From Dermacentor variabilis (taxonomy: Eukaryota > Arthropoda > Arachnida > Ixodida > Ixodidae): DNA of 64,000 nt. Made by a program: the position numbers and the translations under genes. How positions within the stretch are numbered: position 1 is the stretch's first letter; each line of letters begins with the position of its first letter. Where the stretch lies: contig NC_134574.1 of assembly GCF_050947875.1 (NCBI RefSeq), forward strand, positions 154,344,051 through 154,408,050, in the 5' to 3' direction. Below the pieces are notes generated by a model, which did not search any database, was not told where the DNA came from, and was given only the letters and a program-made list of their open reading frames with translations. Below are positions 57,101-64,000 of this stretch, one piece after another.

Positions 57101-59348
57101 TTTTCTATGGAGAAAAGTGCTCAATATCTTGAATTTAATAAATCAGACATCTAACAACTCATACCGGAGGACAGATTACGAGTGCTAATGCCTGTGCTAA
57201 AGTTGTGTCCTATGCTAAGGTTGCCGACAGGTATATTTTCTGTCTGTCTTGTGGTGCCAGTGCCAATAATGCTCCTAGAATGACGTGCTGTGTGGCTGGG
57301 GAGGCTAAGGAAAGCTTCTACTTGGAATTGGAATGAAATTGGAGCAAGAAATATCAAAGGCGTGAATGTGGTCCAAGATTCTGAGACGTAGGCATTTGCA
57401 TGTGGGAGATCTGGAACCAGGATTTAAATCTGTAGAGCTATAGGCATATGCATTTGTAAGCGCACATCTTTTTCCAGGCATTAGCCTGAACATCACAGGA
57501 AAATTCAGAACTGTCTGCAAAGTTTATTGAAGACTACACTAGGTTACAAGTGAAATGAGAGCTGGAATTTTGCTGTCAGCAGTGTTCTTGTGCATGAAGG
57601 CAGTGGTGGCCACCTTCGTACACAGGAACACGCACACGATTTGCTCCAGCTAGGCAGCCCCTGTGCACTCGCTGAACAAGCATGCTGCCGCCGCGTCTTT
57701 TCTTTGCCCTCCATTCCTTGTTCGTTCATTCGCTCCCCATCTCCTCCTCCTCCTCCTCTGCATCGCCCTCATCACTCTCCCATCAGCTGGCACACCTCAT
57801 TGAAAAGTGTGCTCACCACATCGCTTGTCTGTGGGATTTTCCGCCAACCACATCATAACCAGTATTTTGTCTTTCGTGGCTGCACTATAAGTGGCATGCG
57901 TATGCACTGAGTTCTGTGGAGAGATAAACAGGAGTCATAAAAGATCGCAGTATATCCAGCCCTGTACTACAGTTAAACCTTGATATAATGAAGTCGTTAA
58001 AATAGGCAATTTGCTTTGAAATTTCGTTGTATTGAAATTCGACCTTCTATGCAGATAAATGCAATCACAGACAGATTCTTCTTACACAGAAGGGGCCGCA
58101 AAGCTTTCCAAATTGGGCATGTGGACAAAGCAAATTTGAATGAGAAAAAAAAATCATTTTGTTGAACTTGAGAGTCGGCGACAAAAGACACAGTTTCATG
58201 CTGTGTCTATGTTATCTTCACATCGACGGTACAAAGTGAAGCCAGCCTCGCTTTTGTGTTCGCTCCATCTCCGCAGCCGATAGTGTCGAAAAGTGCGAGC
58301 AGCGGGGAGCAAATGCTTCATCTGTCTCTCACTTCGACGCATCTCCGAAACTCGACATTACGCAACCTCCATTGCTAAATGCCCCGGAAGACAGCGCGCA
58401 TGATCCCACGCCCCTGTCAGCATGCCCACTCTTTGGGCACGTGACAGGTTACCTCTAAAAGGTTACATACACCGGCTGCGTATGCACTCGGCCGCGCTGG
58501 CAGCAATGCAATCATGCCCACATTAGAAAAAGAGGCGCATGCCAGCCTGGTCCCTATTCCTCCACCATCACCCCCTCTTGACCGCATTACCGTTAGTTTT
58601 TCCCTTGCTCGCACGGGAAGCCAGCACTCATCAAGCTACCATCCTACTCTGCTCATTCTCACATGCTTTCACTGGCACCTAAAGCATAAAGCGTGCAAGG
58701 CTTAATAGGATCTTATTGCACTTCTACGGAACATGATGCTGCTGTGATCCGGCGGTTACTCGTGGTTGCTAAATTTGAGAGCTACATTTGCAAGCAGCCG
58801 CTTGTAATTCAACCATTTGACCATCTGCAAAAGTTTCTATTTATTGTCTCAGTATTCCTTCACGGTGGCAGTGAAATCTCGTTACATCAAAATCGTGCAT
58901 AGGCACACTTCGTTATATTGAGGTTCTGTATACATGGTGTTCTATGGACAAAGACTTATCAAATGTTAAATAATTCATTATACCGACAATTTCGTTATAT
59001 TTAAGTTCATTATATCAAGGTGTAACTGTGTTATTATAATTTAGTGTTAAAAGCACTAAGTGAAGTGTGCATACTCATTTTCTGTTAGAAGTCATCAAGG
59101 AGATGACGTCTGGCGTTCTTTACAAACACTCAGCAATTATTTGTTCTTTCAGGGGCCTCTCTGGTGTGAGAGCTCAAGCCTTGGATCGTGATGGAAATCT
59201 AGTGGACGACTTTGTTTTTGACAGTGGCGAAGGCGAACTAGCCAAACGCACGTTGCATGTTCGGAACGCCCCTTCCCCAGCAGCCACATCATCTCTTGCT
59301 ATTGCTGAAGTGGTTGCTGACAAAGTGCAAGAAACATTCCAACTGTGA
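32929..59348 (+). CDS. L2HGDH: L-2-hydroxyglutarate dehydrogenase, mitochondrial (8 exons)
   Basis: FAD-dependent enzyme of the D-amino-acid-oxidase-like family that oxidises L-2-hydroxyglutarate to 2-oxoglutarate in mitochondria, a metabolite-repair role. Coding exons are 32929-33205, 35100-35251, 37828-37959, 40171-40368, 44433-44594, 52725-52882, 56571-56702 and 59153-59348. All introns are GT-AG and phases join without a break to 468 codons plus stop (vertebrate enzyme about 463). Seen: an Arg/Ser-rich N-terminus with few acids (residues 11-47, transit-like), the dinucleotide-binding GGGIVG at 62-67, the family signature HNSGVIHAG at 99-107, HTGIVDW in exon 4, PFRGEY in exon 5, and [12 protein letters not shown] near the C-terminus. 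A TAG directly precedes the ATG at 32929, so the 5' end is complete. That ATG has T at -3, while Met11 at 32959 has A at -3 and G at +4 and may be the real start. No frameshift or missing signature residue was seen. Confidence 0.97.
35100..35251 (+). CDS. L2HGDH: L2HGDH exon 2 (residues 93-143)
   Basis: Follows the acceptor TGGTACAG. It carries the highly conserved [16 protein letters not shown] stretch and the [10 protein letters not shown] helix typical of L2HGDH. It ends in phase 0 before donor GTGAGA at 35252. Confidence 0.96.
35455..36116 (+). pseudogene. RTE-like LINE 3' end with (TGA)n tail
   Basis: Frames encode [52 protein letters not shown] and [15 protein letters not shown], then a terminal block ending [12 protein letters not shown]. 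The element ends in a TGATGA microsatellite (36072-36115). The C-terminal sequence and the microsatellite tail fit RTE-clade elements. It lies in L2HGDH intron 2. Confidence 0.8.
36840..37215. repeat. Diverged tandem duplication in L2HGDH intron 2
   Basis: The stretch ATGGCTAAATTGAATTAAGTAAAG ... TGATTGGTGTGCTTTGG ... CTGTGAGC ... TTTTATGTAG recurs about 175 bp later as GTGGCTAAGTCGCAG ... TGATGTGCCTTAG ... CTGTGAGC ... TTTTATGTAG. Identity is moderate, suggesting an old duplication or two copies of a repeat. Confidence 0.45.
37828..37959 (+). CDS. L2HGDH: L2HGDH exon 3 (residues 144-187)
   Basis: Acceptor TTTCTTTGCAG is preceded by a T-rich tract. It encodes [20 protein letters not shown] and onward, matching the substrate-domain region of the family. 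Phase 0 at both ends, donor GTGCGT at 37960. Confidence 0.95.
38628..38730 (+). mobile_element. tRNA-derived SINE-like fragment of another family
   Basis: The A-box-like TAATGGTTTGAG and the B-box-like GTTTGAATCC are about 45 nt apart, followed by CTGCCGTCAGACAATTTTAA. This fits a tRNA-derived SINE head distinct from the Ruka-like copies. No cloverleaf could be drawn, so it is not called a tRNA gene. It lies in L2HGDH intron 3. Confidence 0.5.
39131..39887. mobile_element. 757-bp foldback palindrome element
   Basis: The arms 39131-39495 and 39521-39887 are inverted copies with roughly 90% identity by eye and a 25-nt spacer. It lies in L2HGDH intron 3, 283 bp before exon 4. No ORF of interest. 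It fits a foldback-type DNA transposon or an inverted duplication of a MITE. Transcribed, it would form a hairpin of over 350 bp. Confidence 0.9.
40171..40368 (+). CDS. L2HGDH: L2HGDH exon 4 (residues 188-253)
   Basis: Acceptor GTGCATGCAG. It encodes [18 protein letters not shown] and the [12 protein letters not shown] strand. The donor is GTACAG at 40369, a weaker match than the other donors. Phase 0 at both ends. Confidence 0.94.
40959..41426 (+). other. Intronic 155-codon ORF, hydrophobic, function unknown
   Basis: The longest plus-strand ORF inside an L2HGDH intron (intron 4). The first 80 residues are rich in Leu, Val, Phe and Ser and could form two or three membrane segments, followed by a more polar region ([20 protein letters not shown]). 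No family is recognised. It is probably chance or a decayed repeat. Confidence 0.15.
42079..42737. mobile_element. Pogo-like MITE, family with CAGTAAAACC ends
   Basis: TIRs CAGTAAAACCcattaata and the inverse of TTAACAAGGTTTTACTG are flanked by TA on both sides (42077-42078, 42738-42739). It is 659 bp with no coding capacity and lies in L2HGDH intron 4. A truncated relative lies inverted at 45195-45492. Confidence 0.82.
43671..44398 (+). mobile_element. Probable solo LTR
   Basis: A TG...CA bounded block (TGTTACAATC ... CAACTCTTACA), with AATAAA at about 44270 and a GC-rich, non-coding body, looks like an LTR. No matching internal region or clear target duplication was found. It sits in L2HGDH intron 4 and ends 34 bp before exon 5. 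Its last bases (CAACTCTTACA) are identical to those of the LTR-like block at 2830-3302. Confidence 0.55.
44433..44594 (+). CDS. L2HGDH: L2HGDH exon 5 (residues 254-307)
   Basis: Encodes [30 protein letters not shown] and VRGNIYP, all conserved in the family. The acceptor CAATTACAG has a short, poor pyrimidine tract, with only 34 nt between it and an LTR-like repeat. Donor GTGAGT at 44595, phase 0. Confidence 0.96.
44775..45180 (+). pseudogene. LINE C-terminal fragment in L2HGDH intron 5
   Basis: The plus strand encodes [18 protein letters not shown] and [17 protein letters not shown], the Cys/His tail following RNase H in many LINEs. A stop is followed by a short 3' region with CTCCTCCTCCTCC. 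It is not a host exon: it carries no L2HGDH similarity. Confidence 0.75.
45195..45492. mobile_element. Truncated inverted copy of the CAGTAAAACC MITE
   Basis: The stretch GGGGGATTCATCGCGAC ... TTAATAAGGTTTTACTG then TA is the reverse complement of the left half of the element at 42079-42737, with clear divergence. The other TIR is missing; homology can be followed left to about 45195. Confidence 0.78.
45850..46150 (+). pseudogene. Second LINE C-terminal fragment in intron 5
   Basis: An unopened frame encodes [20 protein letters not shown] and [14 protein letters not shown], a different LINE Cys/His tail (CxxC...H...C). It is truncated at both ends and frame-broken near 46040. Confidence 0.65.
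47403..47820 (-). repeat. 3' LTR of the gypsy-type element
   Basis: Direct repeat partner of 50764-51169. The inner edge (near 47820) has decayed from the expected CACAACA. Directly inside it a CACCCCCAC run gives a purine-rich tract on the element strand, as expected for plus-strand priming. Confidence 0.85.
47821..48337 (-). other. Internal 3' region of the LTR element
   Basis: Lies between the integrase finger and the 3' LTR. A 186-codon minus-strand ORF (48247-47687) runs through it into the LTR but shows no recognised domain, so I treat it as non-coding element sequence. Confidence 0.4.
48338..48529 (-). pseudogene. Integrase H2C2 zinc finger of the LTR element
   Basis: A 63-residue minus-strand fragment has the HHCC pattern: two His in [10 protein letters not shown] and two Cys in CNACQQ, around YWPGCWKEV. 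It is the N-terminal integrase domain of gypsy-type elements. The catalytic core that should follow is absent. Confidence 0.85.
48530..49158 (-). pseudogene. Residual pol/linker region of the LTR element
   Basis: The minus frame at 48979-48611 has a Ser/Glu-rich linker followed by [18 protein letters not shown], similar to the segment just before integrase in gypsy pol. No reverse-transcriptase motifs were seen. A large internal deletion between protease and integrase is inferred. Confidence 0.5.
49159..49362 (-). pseudogene. Retropepsin-like segment of the LTR element
   Basis: Downstream of the in-frame TGA the same frame continues into [20 protein letters not shown], which resembles the aspartic protease of gypsy-type elements (D-S-x-A-T in place of the usual D-S/T-G). 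It stops at 49159. It is probably non-functional. Confidence 0.6.
49363..50476 (-). pseudogene. gag remnant of the LTR element
   Basis: Three minus-strand segments are collinear. 50476-50216 begins [17 protein letters not shown] and continues into a long charged E/K/R coiled coil. 50185-49943 contains [15 protein letters not shown]. 49818-49363 contains the SCAN-like [20 protein letters not shown] stretch and ends in a CFRC zinc-knuckle start. Segments are separated by a stop (TGA near 49902) and frame changes. The reading frame is interrupted again by TGA inside the knuckle. Confidence 0.85.
50696..50763 (+). other. tRNA-like sequence abutting the LTR (primer-binding region)
   Basis: On the plus strand it contains a B-box-like GGCTTCGAATCC about 35 nt after a TTCAGCGG A-box-like stretch and ends ATCCAC at the LTR edge. 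On the element strand it is therefore the complement of a tRNA-like molecule just inside the 5' LTR, where a primer-binding site belongs. The T-stem does not pair well. Confidence 0.4.
50764..51169 (-). repeat. 5' LTR of the gypsy-type element
   Basis: A 406-bp copy beginning and ending with the inverted heptamer TGTTGTG/CACAACA. It matches the repeat at 47403-47820 along its length, with scattered substitutions and a roughly 12-bp length difference after the CTCTCTCC stretch. The divergence shows the insertion is not very recent. Confidence 0.88.
52068..52658. mobile_element. TTAA-flanked MITE (AGGGGC-type ends)
   Basis: The left end TTAAAGGGGCGCTGAACCAC mirrors the right end GTGGTTCAGGGCCCCTTTAA. 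TTAA sits at both edges (52068-52071, 52655-52658). It is 591 bp, in L2HGDH intron 5, and non-coding. TTAA target use recalls piggyBac, but the TIR does not start with the usual CCC. Confidence 0.78.
52725..52882 (+). CDS. L2HGDH: L2HGDH exon 6 (residues 308-359 and 2 nt)
   Basis: Acceptor CTTTCCAG. It encodes [19 protein letters not shown] and [14 protein letters not shown], the conserved active-site half of the protein. It ends with two bases of an Arg codon before donor GTTAGC. Confidence 0.96.
54495..54692 (+). pseudogene. RTE-like LINE 3' end, second copy
   Basis: The plus strand encodes [20 protein letters not shown] and [19 protein letters not shown], followed by CTGATGATGATGACGATGACG. 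It is homologous to the last 200 bp of the copy at 35455-36116. It is heavily 5'-truncated and lies in L2HGDH intron 6. Confidence 0.8.
56571..56702 (+). CDS. L2HGDH: L2HGDH exon 7 (residues 360-403)
   Basis: A strong polypyrimidine tract (56545-56566) precedes the acceptor AAAAG. It encodes [20 protein letters not shown] and a basic helix. It ends with two bases of an Arg codon before donor GTAAGT at 56703. Confidence 0.95.
57970..59028. mobile_element. Pogo-like MITE near the last L2HGDH exon
   Basis: The left end CAGTTAAACCTTGATATAAT matches the inverse of the right end (ATTATATCAAGGTGTAACTG) with one mismatch. TA precedes the left end; the right flank is TG, so the TA there has mutated. 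It is about 1.06 kb and AT-rich near both ends. It ends 124 bp before exon 8. Confidence 0.8.
59153..59348 (+). CDS. L2HGDH: L2HGDH exon 8 (C-terminus and stop)
   Basis: Acceptor TTGTTCTTTCAG. It encodes [20 protein letters not shown] and [18 protein letters not shown], the C-terminal FAD-contact segment, and ends in a TGA at 59346-59348. The final residues are close to the vertebrate C-terminus. Confidence 0.97.
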
Positions 59349-59424
59349 TAAGATGGTAGAATTCACTGTCGCCGATTCTGTTGCAGTCTGTGACATGGCA
59401 GCTCATTTTCTGTCTACTGAACAC

Positions 59425-60064
59425 TTAAAGGGGCCTTGAAATACTTTTTGAACTAGTAAAAAATCTTTGCCAGTCTGTTAATGAGGCTCCTGTGAACATG
59501 TGAGCCAAATATTATCGCACTGCATGCAGCAGGGAATTTACTATCTCGTGTGAAAAGAAGTCAAAGGTTGCTTGCTCTTGCATGCACATTGTTGTTATCG
59601 AAAGCATTTGGCGGACCAACACTATTGGCCGATTTTGTGATCGCAAGAGCATTGTTAGTAATACATAATTGCTAATTTTGAGTTGAAGAATGAAAAATAG
59701 ATATGTCTGCGATCTCAAAAAGACAGAAAAATAATTTAATCTTTGCACTGCGCGTGGCCTCCCAGATGGCAACGGCTTGCCGTGTAGCCTAATCTACCAC
59801 GGTTGCCACGGGGTGTCGCGATGAGCCCTTTTGCCATCGTGACACTCAACTTTTGACTGGGGCTTTGCCTTCTTGGCTTTTCTGCTGTGTAGTTTCCAGC
59901 ATGCTAGTGGAGATGAAAAGAGAGAGAAAGTCGGGTATCGGTGCAATAACTCCACTAATAGTTAAAGGATGTGAAAAATTTTTCTGGCATGAGGTTCATG
60001 TAATGACATACTTTAATAGTGAAGCCATTCTATGATTAGTTAAAGTGTTTCAGGGCCCCCTTAA
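59425..60064. mobile_element. TTAA-flanked MITE in the L2HGDH 3' UTR
   Basis: The left end TTAAAGGGGCCTTGAAATAC mirrors the right end GTGTTTCAGGGCCCCCTTAA, the same family as 52068-52658. It starts 77 bp after the L2HGDH stop codon. It is 640 bp and non-coding. Confidence 0.8.
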
Positions 60065-60575
60065 AGGGACGCTAAAGAGAGAACACTGGATCTCTTTAGG
60101 CTGATAAAGTATTCTTTCAAACGTCTATTTCCAATACTTTCGTGGTAAGAGGCTGGTAACTAGGAGAGATAATGAAGGCCATAACTCCATTTTCCAAATT
60201 TCCCGCCGCAAACCCAACGCCATTAAGTCAGTGTGACAGCACAGAATATATCTTCTTGTATTTGGGTCATTGTTTAGTGCAGTAAAATAGTTAAGAACTT
60301 GCTAAGTTCAGTCCGTGGCTTTGTTAGAGTACCATGTAGTCCACGATTAACAGTAAAATGTTAACTGGGCCTAAGCAGGTGCCATCAAAATCCATGCTGT
60401 CACAGTGAGTTGCTGTTGGAATTTCAAGGTGGCATTGCCACTCATCTTTCATTTCTGTCTTTTCTGGCTTATTATTCCTCCTGTCAAACTAAGGGTCTTG
60501 TCTTCTTCCCCTCCGTTGTAGAATGGTACTGTACGAATACAGCTGAAATTATTTTTCTCTTTAGTGTCGTTTTAA
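60061..60575. mobile_element. Second TTAA MITE abutting the first
   Basis: The left end TTAAAGGGACGCTAAAGAGA mirrors the right end TCTCTTTAGTGTCGTTTTAA. It is a different subfamily from its neighbour but has the same target. The TTAA at 60061-60064 serves as right flank of one element and left flank of the other. Confidence 0.72.
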
Positions 60576-60627
60576 TGTAGGAAGTGGTTGTGAAGAACAA
60601 ATATTGTTGACTAATCATTTCAGGGAC

Positions 60628-60756
60628 AATAAATACCCCCAGTCGTTTTCTAGTCGTAATGTTCTACCTGTATTTTTGAAAATAAAGCACTGCTTTTGCT
60701 GCTAACAGTCATCGTCTTATAGTAGCAGCAGTTTTTTCTCAATTATTGAAAATAAA
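60628..60756 (+). terminator. Candidate polyadenylation signals of L2HGDH
   Basis: AATAAA occurs at 60628-60633, 60681-60686 and 60751-60756. They are the first canonical signals I found after the L2HGDH stop at 59348. The last two sit in near-identical 27-bp repeats 70 bp apart. If used, the 3' UTR is about 1.3-1.4 kb and includes two MITEs. Confidence 0.45.
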
Positions 60757-60759
60757 GCA

Positions 60760-62608
60760 CTGTTTTTGCTGCTTGTCCAAAGAACAAGTTCTCCTAACTG
60801 AGTGTGAATCTTTATTACAGCTTACAAGAAAAGTTGTCATCTAGCATGTCAGCATGTCAGCATGTGGTGTTTGTCAGGACTTCAGCTCACAAATTCATAC
60901 CATTATTTGTGGCTCGGTCCTCATAGACAGTTTGGTGGCTACCAGTGCCCCAGCCGATATAATAAATCAGTGGGAAGGAAGAAAAAGAAATAAGGAAAAG
61001 AGATAGGACGCAAAAGAAAAATCTAGGCACGTAGCTACAGAGTCAACACGCATGCATGCAGTTGATTTAACGTACGTGGATTTTATAGTCAACAGCAAAA
61101 GTTCATGGGATATAGTTTCCCCTGTATATGTTAATTCCTGTACTGTGAAGGCATGGCACTTCTAATTTAATGAATCACTGTGTATATGGCAAAGGCTACT
61201 ATATGCCGGAAAATCTTATTCGAGGCTGTGTGACCGTCACCAGGATTCGGCTTCTTGGCAGATCCTGCATCCCATAAACTTTTGCAGTTGACAATACCTC
61301 TATGGAATTTAGCGTGCAATTCGAATCAGAGGAAGGTGAAAAGCCATCAGTCCTGTACAACACACAGTACATTCACTGTAAAAACCAAAGTGCCTTACTG
61401 CTCGCTTCTATCATTTGGGACATCTTTCCACTGGCACCATGAACTAAGGACATGAAAGCAGGATGAATTTAACCTTCAAAGGCAAAGGTGATAAGGACAA
61501 AACATGGGCAAGTAGCATTGATGACACATAGAATGAGAATGCAAGTAAAAAGAAAAAAAACAAGCTGCCAAATTGGGTGGAGAACAAGATGAAGTTATAT
61601 TGGGGAAAGAGTATACACTGGAATCAGGTCAGAGCAATGTTTAGAGAGTATCTTAGTACCAACTCGATGCATAGAGATTTCAATGGCTCGGAGTAGACCA
61701 TTACAGGTAGAGTATTTTATATTATTACAAAGCAACTTACGCCACCGTAGACACAAAATGCAAGGGCACAGACAACGATTTCGTAGAGCTGGTTGTGGAG
61801 AACTTCTCTGCTGAAAATGCACTCGACTATATGCCGAGAACTAAAGCAAGGATGACTCTATTCACATTGTTTCGCATGCTTTACATTAAAGGAATAAAAA
61901 ATTGTATGTAGAGTCTCCTCAGGGAGTTATCTGAATGATGTGTAAGCATTTCATAGTGACAACGTGGTGTTGAGTGGTAGTGCGGTGGTGTGTTTGGTAT
62001 AATTGTGAGAACGACTGTGAAAGAATCGTGAAACGGAGAAGCACGGTTTCTATACCGAACTGTTAAGTGAGACCTGCACGAGACTTTGATTCATTTGTTT
62101 CTGACGTAATCTGTATTCACGCTGGTACTTTGCATTCCTGCGCTTCCGTTCTTCTTCACTTAAGTGGCTGAGGTGGTCTTGGCGCCATTACGGTAAATGC
62201 GACAGCACTGCGGCGACACGAATTGCTGCAGAAGGCGGCGCTACGTGAGCTGATGAGGCAAGCAGACTATTGCAGGTGGTGGCACCAGCTTCGCTGATGG
62301 CGCTCTGATCCGAAGCCACGGCTGCTCCACAGATCTGGTGCGTGCCTGATTGTACACGTCACGTGGTCACAGAGACACGCTGGTGCCACTGCTCACGCAG
62401 TCGTCGTCGTCTTCTTCCACAGCTGGCTGGCTGTATACTGAAAGGGATTGTCTCACGTGGAAGGATGGCAGCTTTCTTATTGGGTAACCATAGAAAAGCT
62501 TATGCGTTTAAAATATGATTGCAAAATGGTTAATTAGGTTTTTGATTTACGTTACACCCATAACGGAAAGCTGTTGCAATAGAGGGCTGGTGCAATGGAG
62601 TAATGTAT
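60760..62608. other. Intergenic; no gene seen
   Basis: AT-rich sequence after the L2HGDH polyadenylation signals. No ORF over 76 codons, no domain and no strong repeat was recognised. Confidence 0.45.
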
Positions 62609-62610
62609 TA

Positions 62611-63925
62611 CAGCGCAGTCCACTTATAACGGTACCACATATAACGATATATTGGTTATAACGATGAGTCGACTTCAGGGTATCAACTTAAGCTTTAGGG
62701 CTGTGAGAAAAAAAACCGTATATAACGATGTGCTGTTCACCGCATATCGGATGTAACGATAGAAATTCTGCCTTATGGGCGGCGTTTTCCATGCAGAGTA
62801 ATCGTGAAATTTGCGTTGCTAAGTTCTCCTTAACCGAGACGGGGCAAAAAGTTTGCCTACGTAAGTTCGTATATGCCGCCAGTGCGCCGATCGCGAAAGC
62901 CACGGAGAGCATCGCAAGCTGGCGCAGCGTCCCAAGAGATGGCGCCAGCTGCTCCGTGTCGCCGGCGAGCGTCCAGATAAAAAGGAAAAAAGAAAGCGCG
63001 AAGCAAACCGCGCCTGCGCTCCCTCACCGAGCGCGGAAATACAAGCAGCGGGCGGTGCACCGTCAAAGCGCAAATTTGTGTCGCTTGGGTCGAAGCTGCA
63101 AATTTCACAAACTCGAAGTACGAGCTCGCGCAGTCGACGATATCGACGATTCTGAAAGCCGCGAGCGCCCGCCACGATCATGAAGGCTCGATAGAAGCAG
63201 TGATCATGCTGATCAACGGAAACGGCGGACTTTGTGCACCCGTGCGAACCCCCCCCATGTCTGAAACCATGTGTGAAACCAACACCGTGGCAGCCGCTGA
63301 CATTAGCGAACTCTAGGAGCACGTCGCTACTGACGATAAAATAGGCGGTGCTTCGATGGAGGAGTTTCTCAGTGCAGATAGTGCTGCCTCGTTCTTCGAA
63401 GAATCTCCGACGGGGCGATCGTTTTCGCGATGCAGACGGCGGTGTGCGACGGAGGCGATGACAGCAGGCGCAGTGACGACCAAGAATGACAGTGGCCCGC
63501 CTTTGACACCGACCCCAAAGCTCACGCTAAATTATAGCCGCCACTGTTCGAGCAGCCGCCTGGCGCGATGCACACCGCGGTTGTGAACCCTAAACTAATT
63601 CTGGTAATTAATCATGCACCAACTATAGCTCAGCAACGTGTTTTATGGAATCTTCCGCGAAAGCAAGTGCAGATTTCTATTTCAGTGCGCCCAACGCTTG
63701 ACACGCTGCTTAGAGGTATAAATTAACGTTTCGTTTGTTTCCCAGCCTACTTTCTACAACGGCATTTTTTTATCGTAAGTGGCAAATTTGGCGTCGGAGC
63801 TATGAAGATATATACAGCATTCTTTTCTTTTTTTTTTTTTTTTTTACGGCAGTCCAGATTTAGAGATGATCGGTTATAACGATTGAATTTTTCGTTCTTG
63901 ATATCGTTATAAGTGGACTGCACTG
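62611..63925. mobile_element. Tigger/pogo-like non-autonomous DNA transposon
   Basis: The ends CAGCGCAGTCCACTTATAAC and its near-perfect inverse (ending GTGGACTGCACTG at 63925) are flanked by TA dinucleotides at 62609-62610 and 63926-63927. CAG-starting TIRs with TATAACG and TA targets are typical of pogo/Tigger elements. A second internal TATAACGAT-rich subterminal zone follows the left TIR. Interior ORFs (62728-63183 plus, 63356-63586 plus) show no DDE transposase motif. Confidence 0.85.
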
Positions 63926-64000
63926 TAGTGTAATTTCAACGGGACTCGTGCCCATAGTCAAGCAATATAGACACCTGGGGGTATACTTAAACGAAGCAAA

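Noticed and set aside
62728..63183. 151-codon plus-strand ORF in the Tigger-like element considered as a transposase
   Set aside because: No CENP-B/HTH or DDE motif is visible and an antisense ORF overlaps it.

Overview
This is an animal nuclear genomic window: spliced genes with GT-AG introns, long introns packed with retrotransposons and small inverted-repeat DNA transposons, and many microsatellites. The best guess is an ixodid (hard) tick. That inference rests on several copies of a tRNA-derived SINE resembling the tick Ruka family, on the other repeat families, and on arthropod-like protein sequences. It is not proved by the sequence alone.

Only two host genes can be supported, arranged head to head. 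On the minus strand, 32278-31451 is the complete first coding exon of a TRIM9/TRIM67-type E3 ubiquitin ligase (RING with a long insertion, two B-boxes, a clean donor site). The rest of the gene is not visible. If the gene continues leftward as expected, positions 1-31450 are its first intron. On the plus strand, 32929-59348 is a complete eight-exon gene for mitochondrial L-2-hydroxyglutarate dehydrogenase (L2HGDH; 468 codons, or 458 from the better-placed second Met). About 650 bp separate the two start codons. That interval holds two perfect TCACGTGA E-box octamers and a perfect NRF1-type site.

1-31450 (presumed TRIM9 intron 1 or intergenic): microsatellites, five or six Ruka-like SINE copies (one with a perfect 12-bp target duplication), LINE 3' ends, two CR1-like LINE fragments placed 5'-to-5', one probable LTR, several foldback/MITE elements, and GC-rich stretches without convincing genes.

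32929-60760 (L2HGDH): introns carry two RTE-like LINE 3' ends with (TGA)n tails, two LINE C-terminal fragments, a 757-bp near-perfect palindrome, two copies of one Tigger/pogo-like MITE, a solo LTR ending 34 bp before exon 5, an internally deleted Ty3/gypsy-type LTR retrotransposon on the minus strand (47403-51169, 4-bp target duplication ATGG), a TTAA-flanked MITE, and a second pogo-like MITE just before the last exon. Two further TTAA MITEs abut each other in the 3' UTR and share one TTAA.

60760-64000: apparently intergenic. The only clear feature is a 1.3-kb Tigger/pogo-like element with intact TIRs and TA flanks (62611-63925).

I found no prokaryotic-type system, CRISPR array, rRNA or genuine tRNA gene. 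The most notable observations are the motif-rich divergent promoter, the large palindromic intron element, the tRNA-like stretch at the primer-binding position of the LTR element, and a small MITE carrying two perfect NRF1-type sites.
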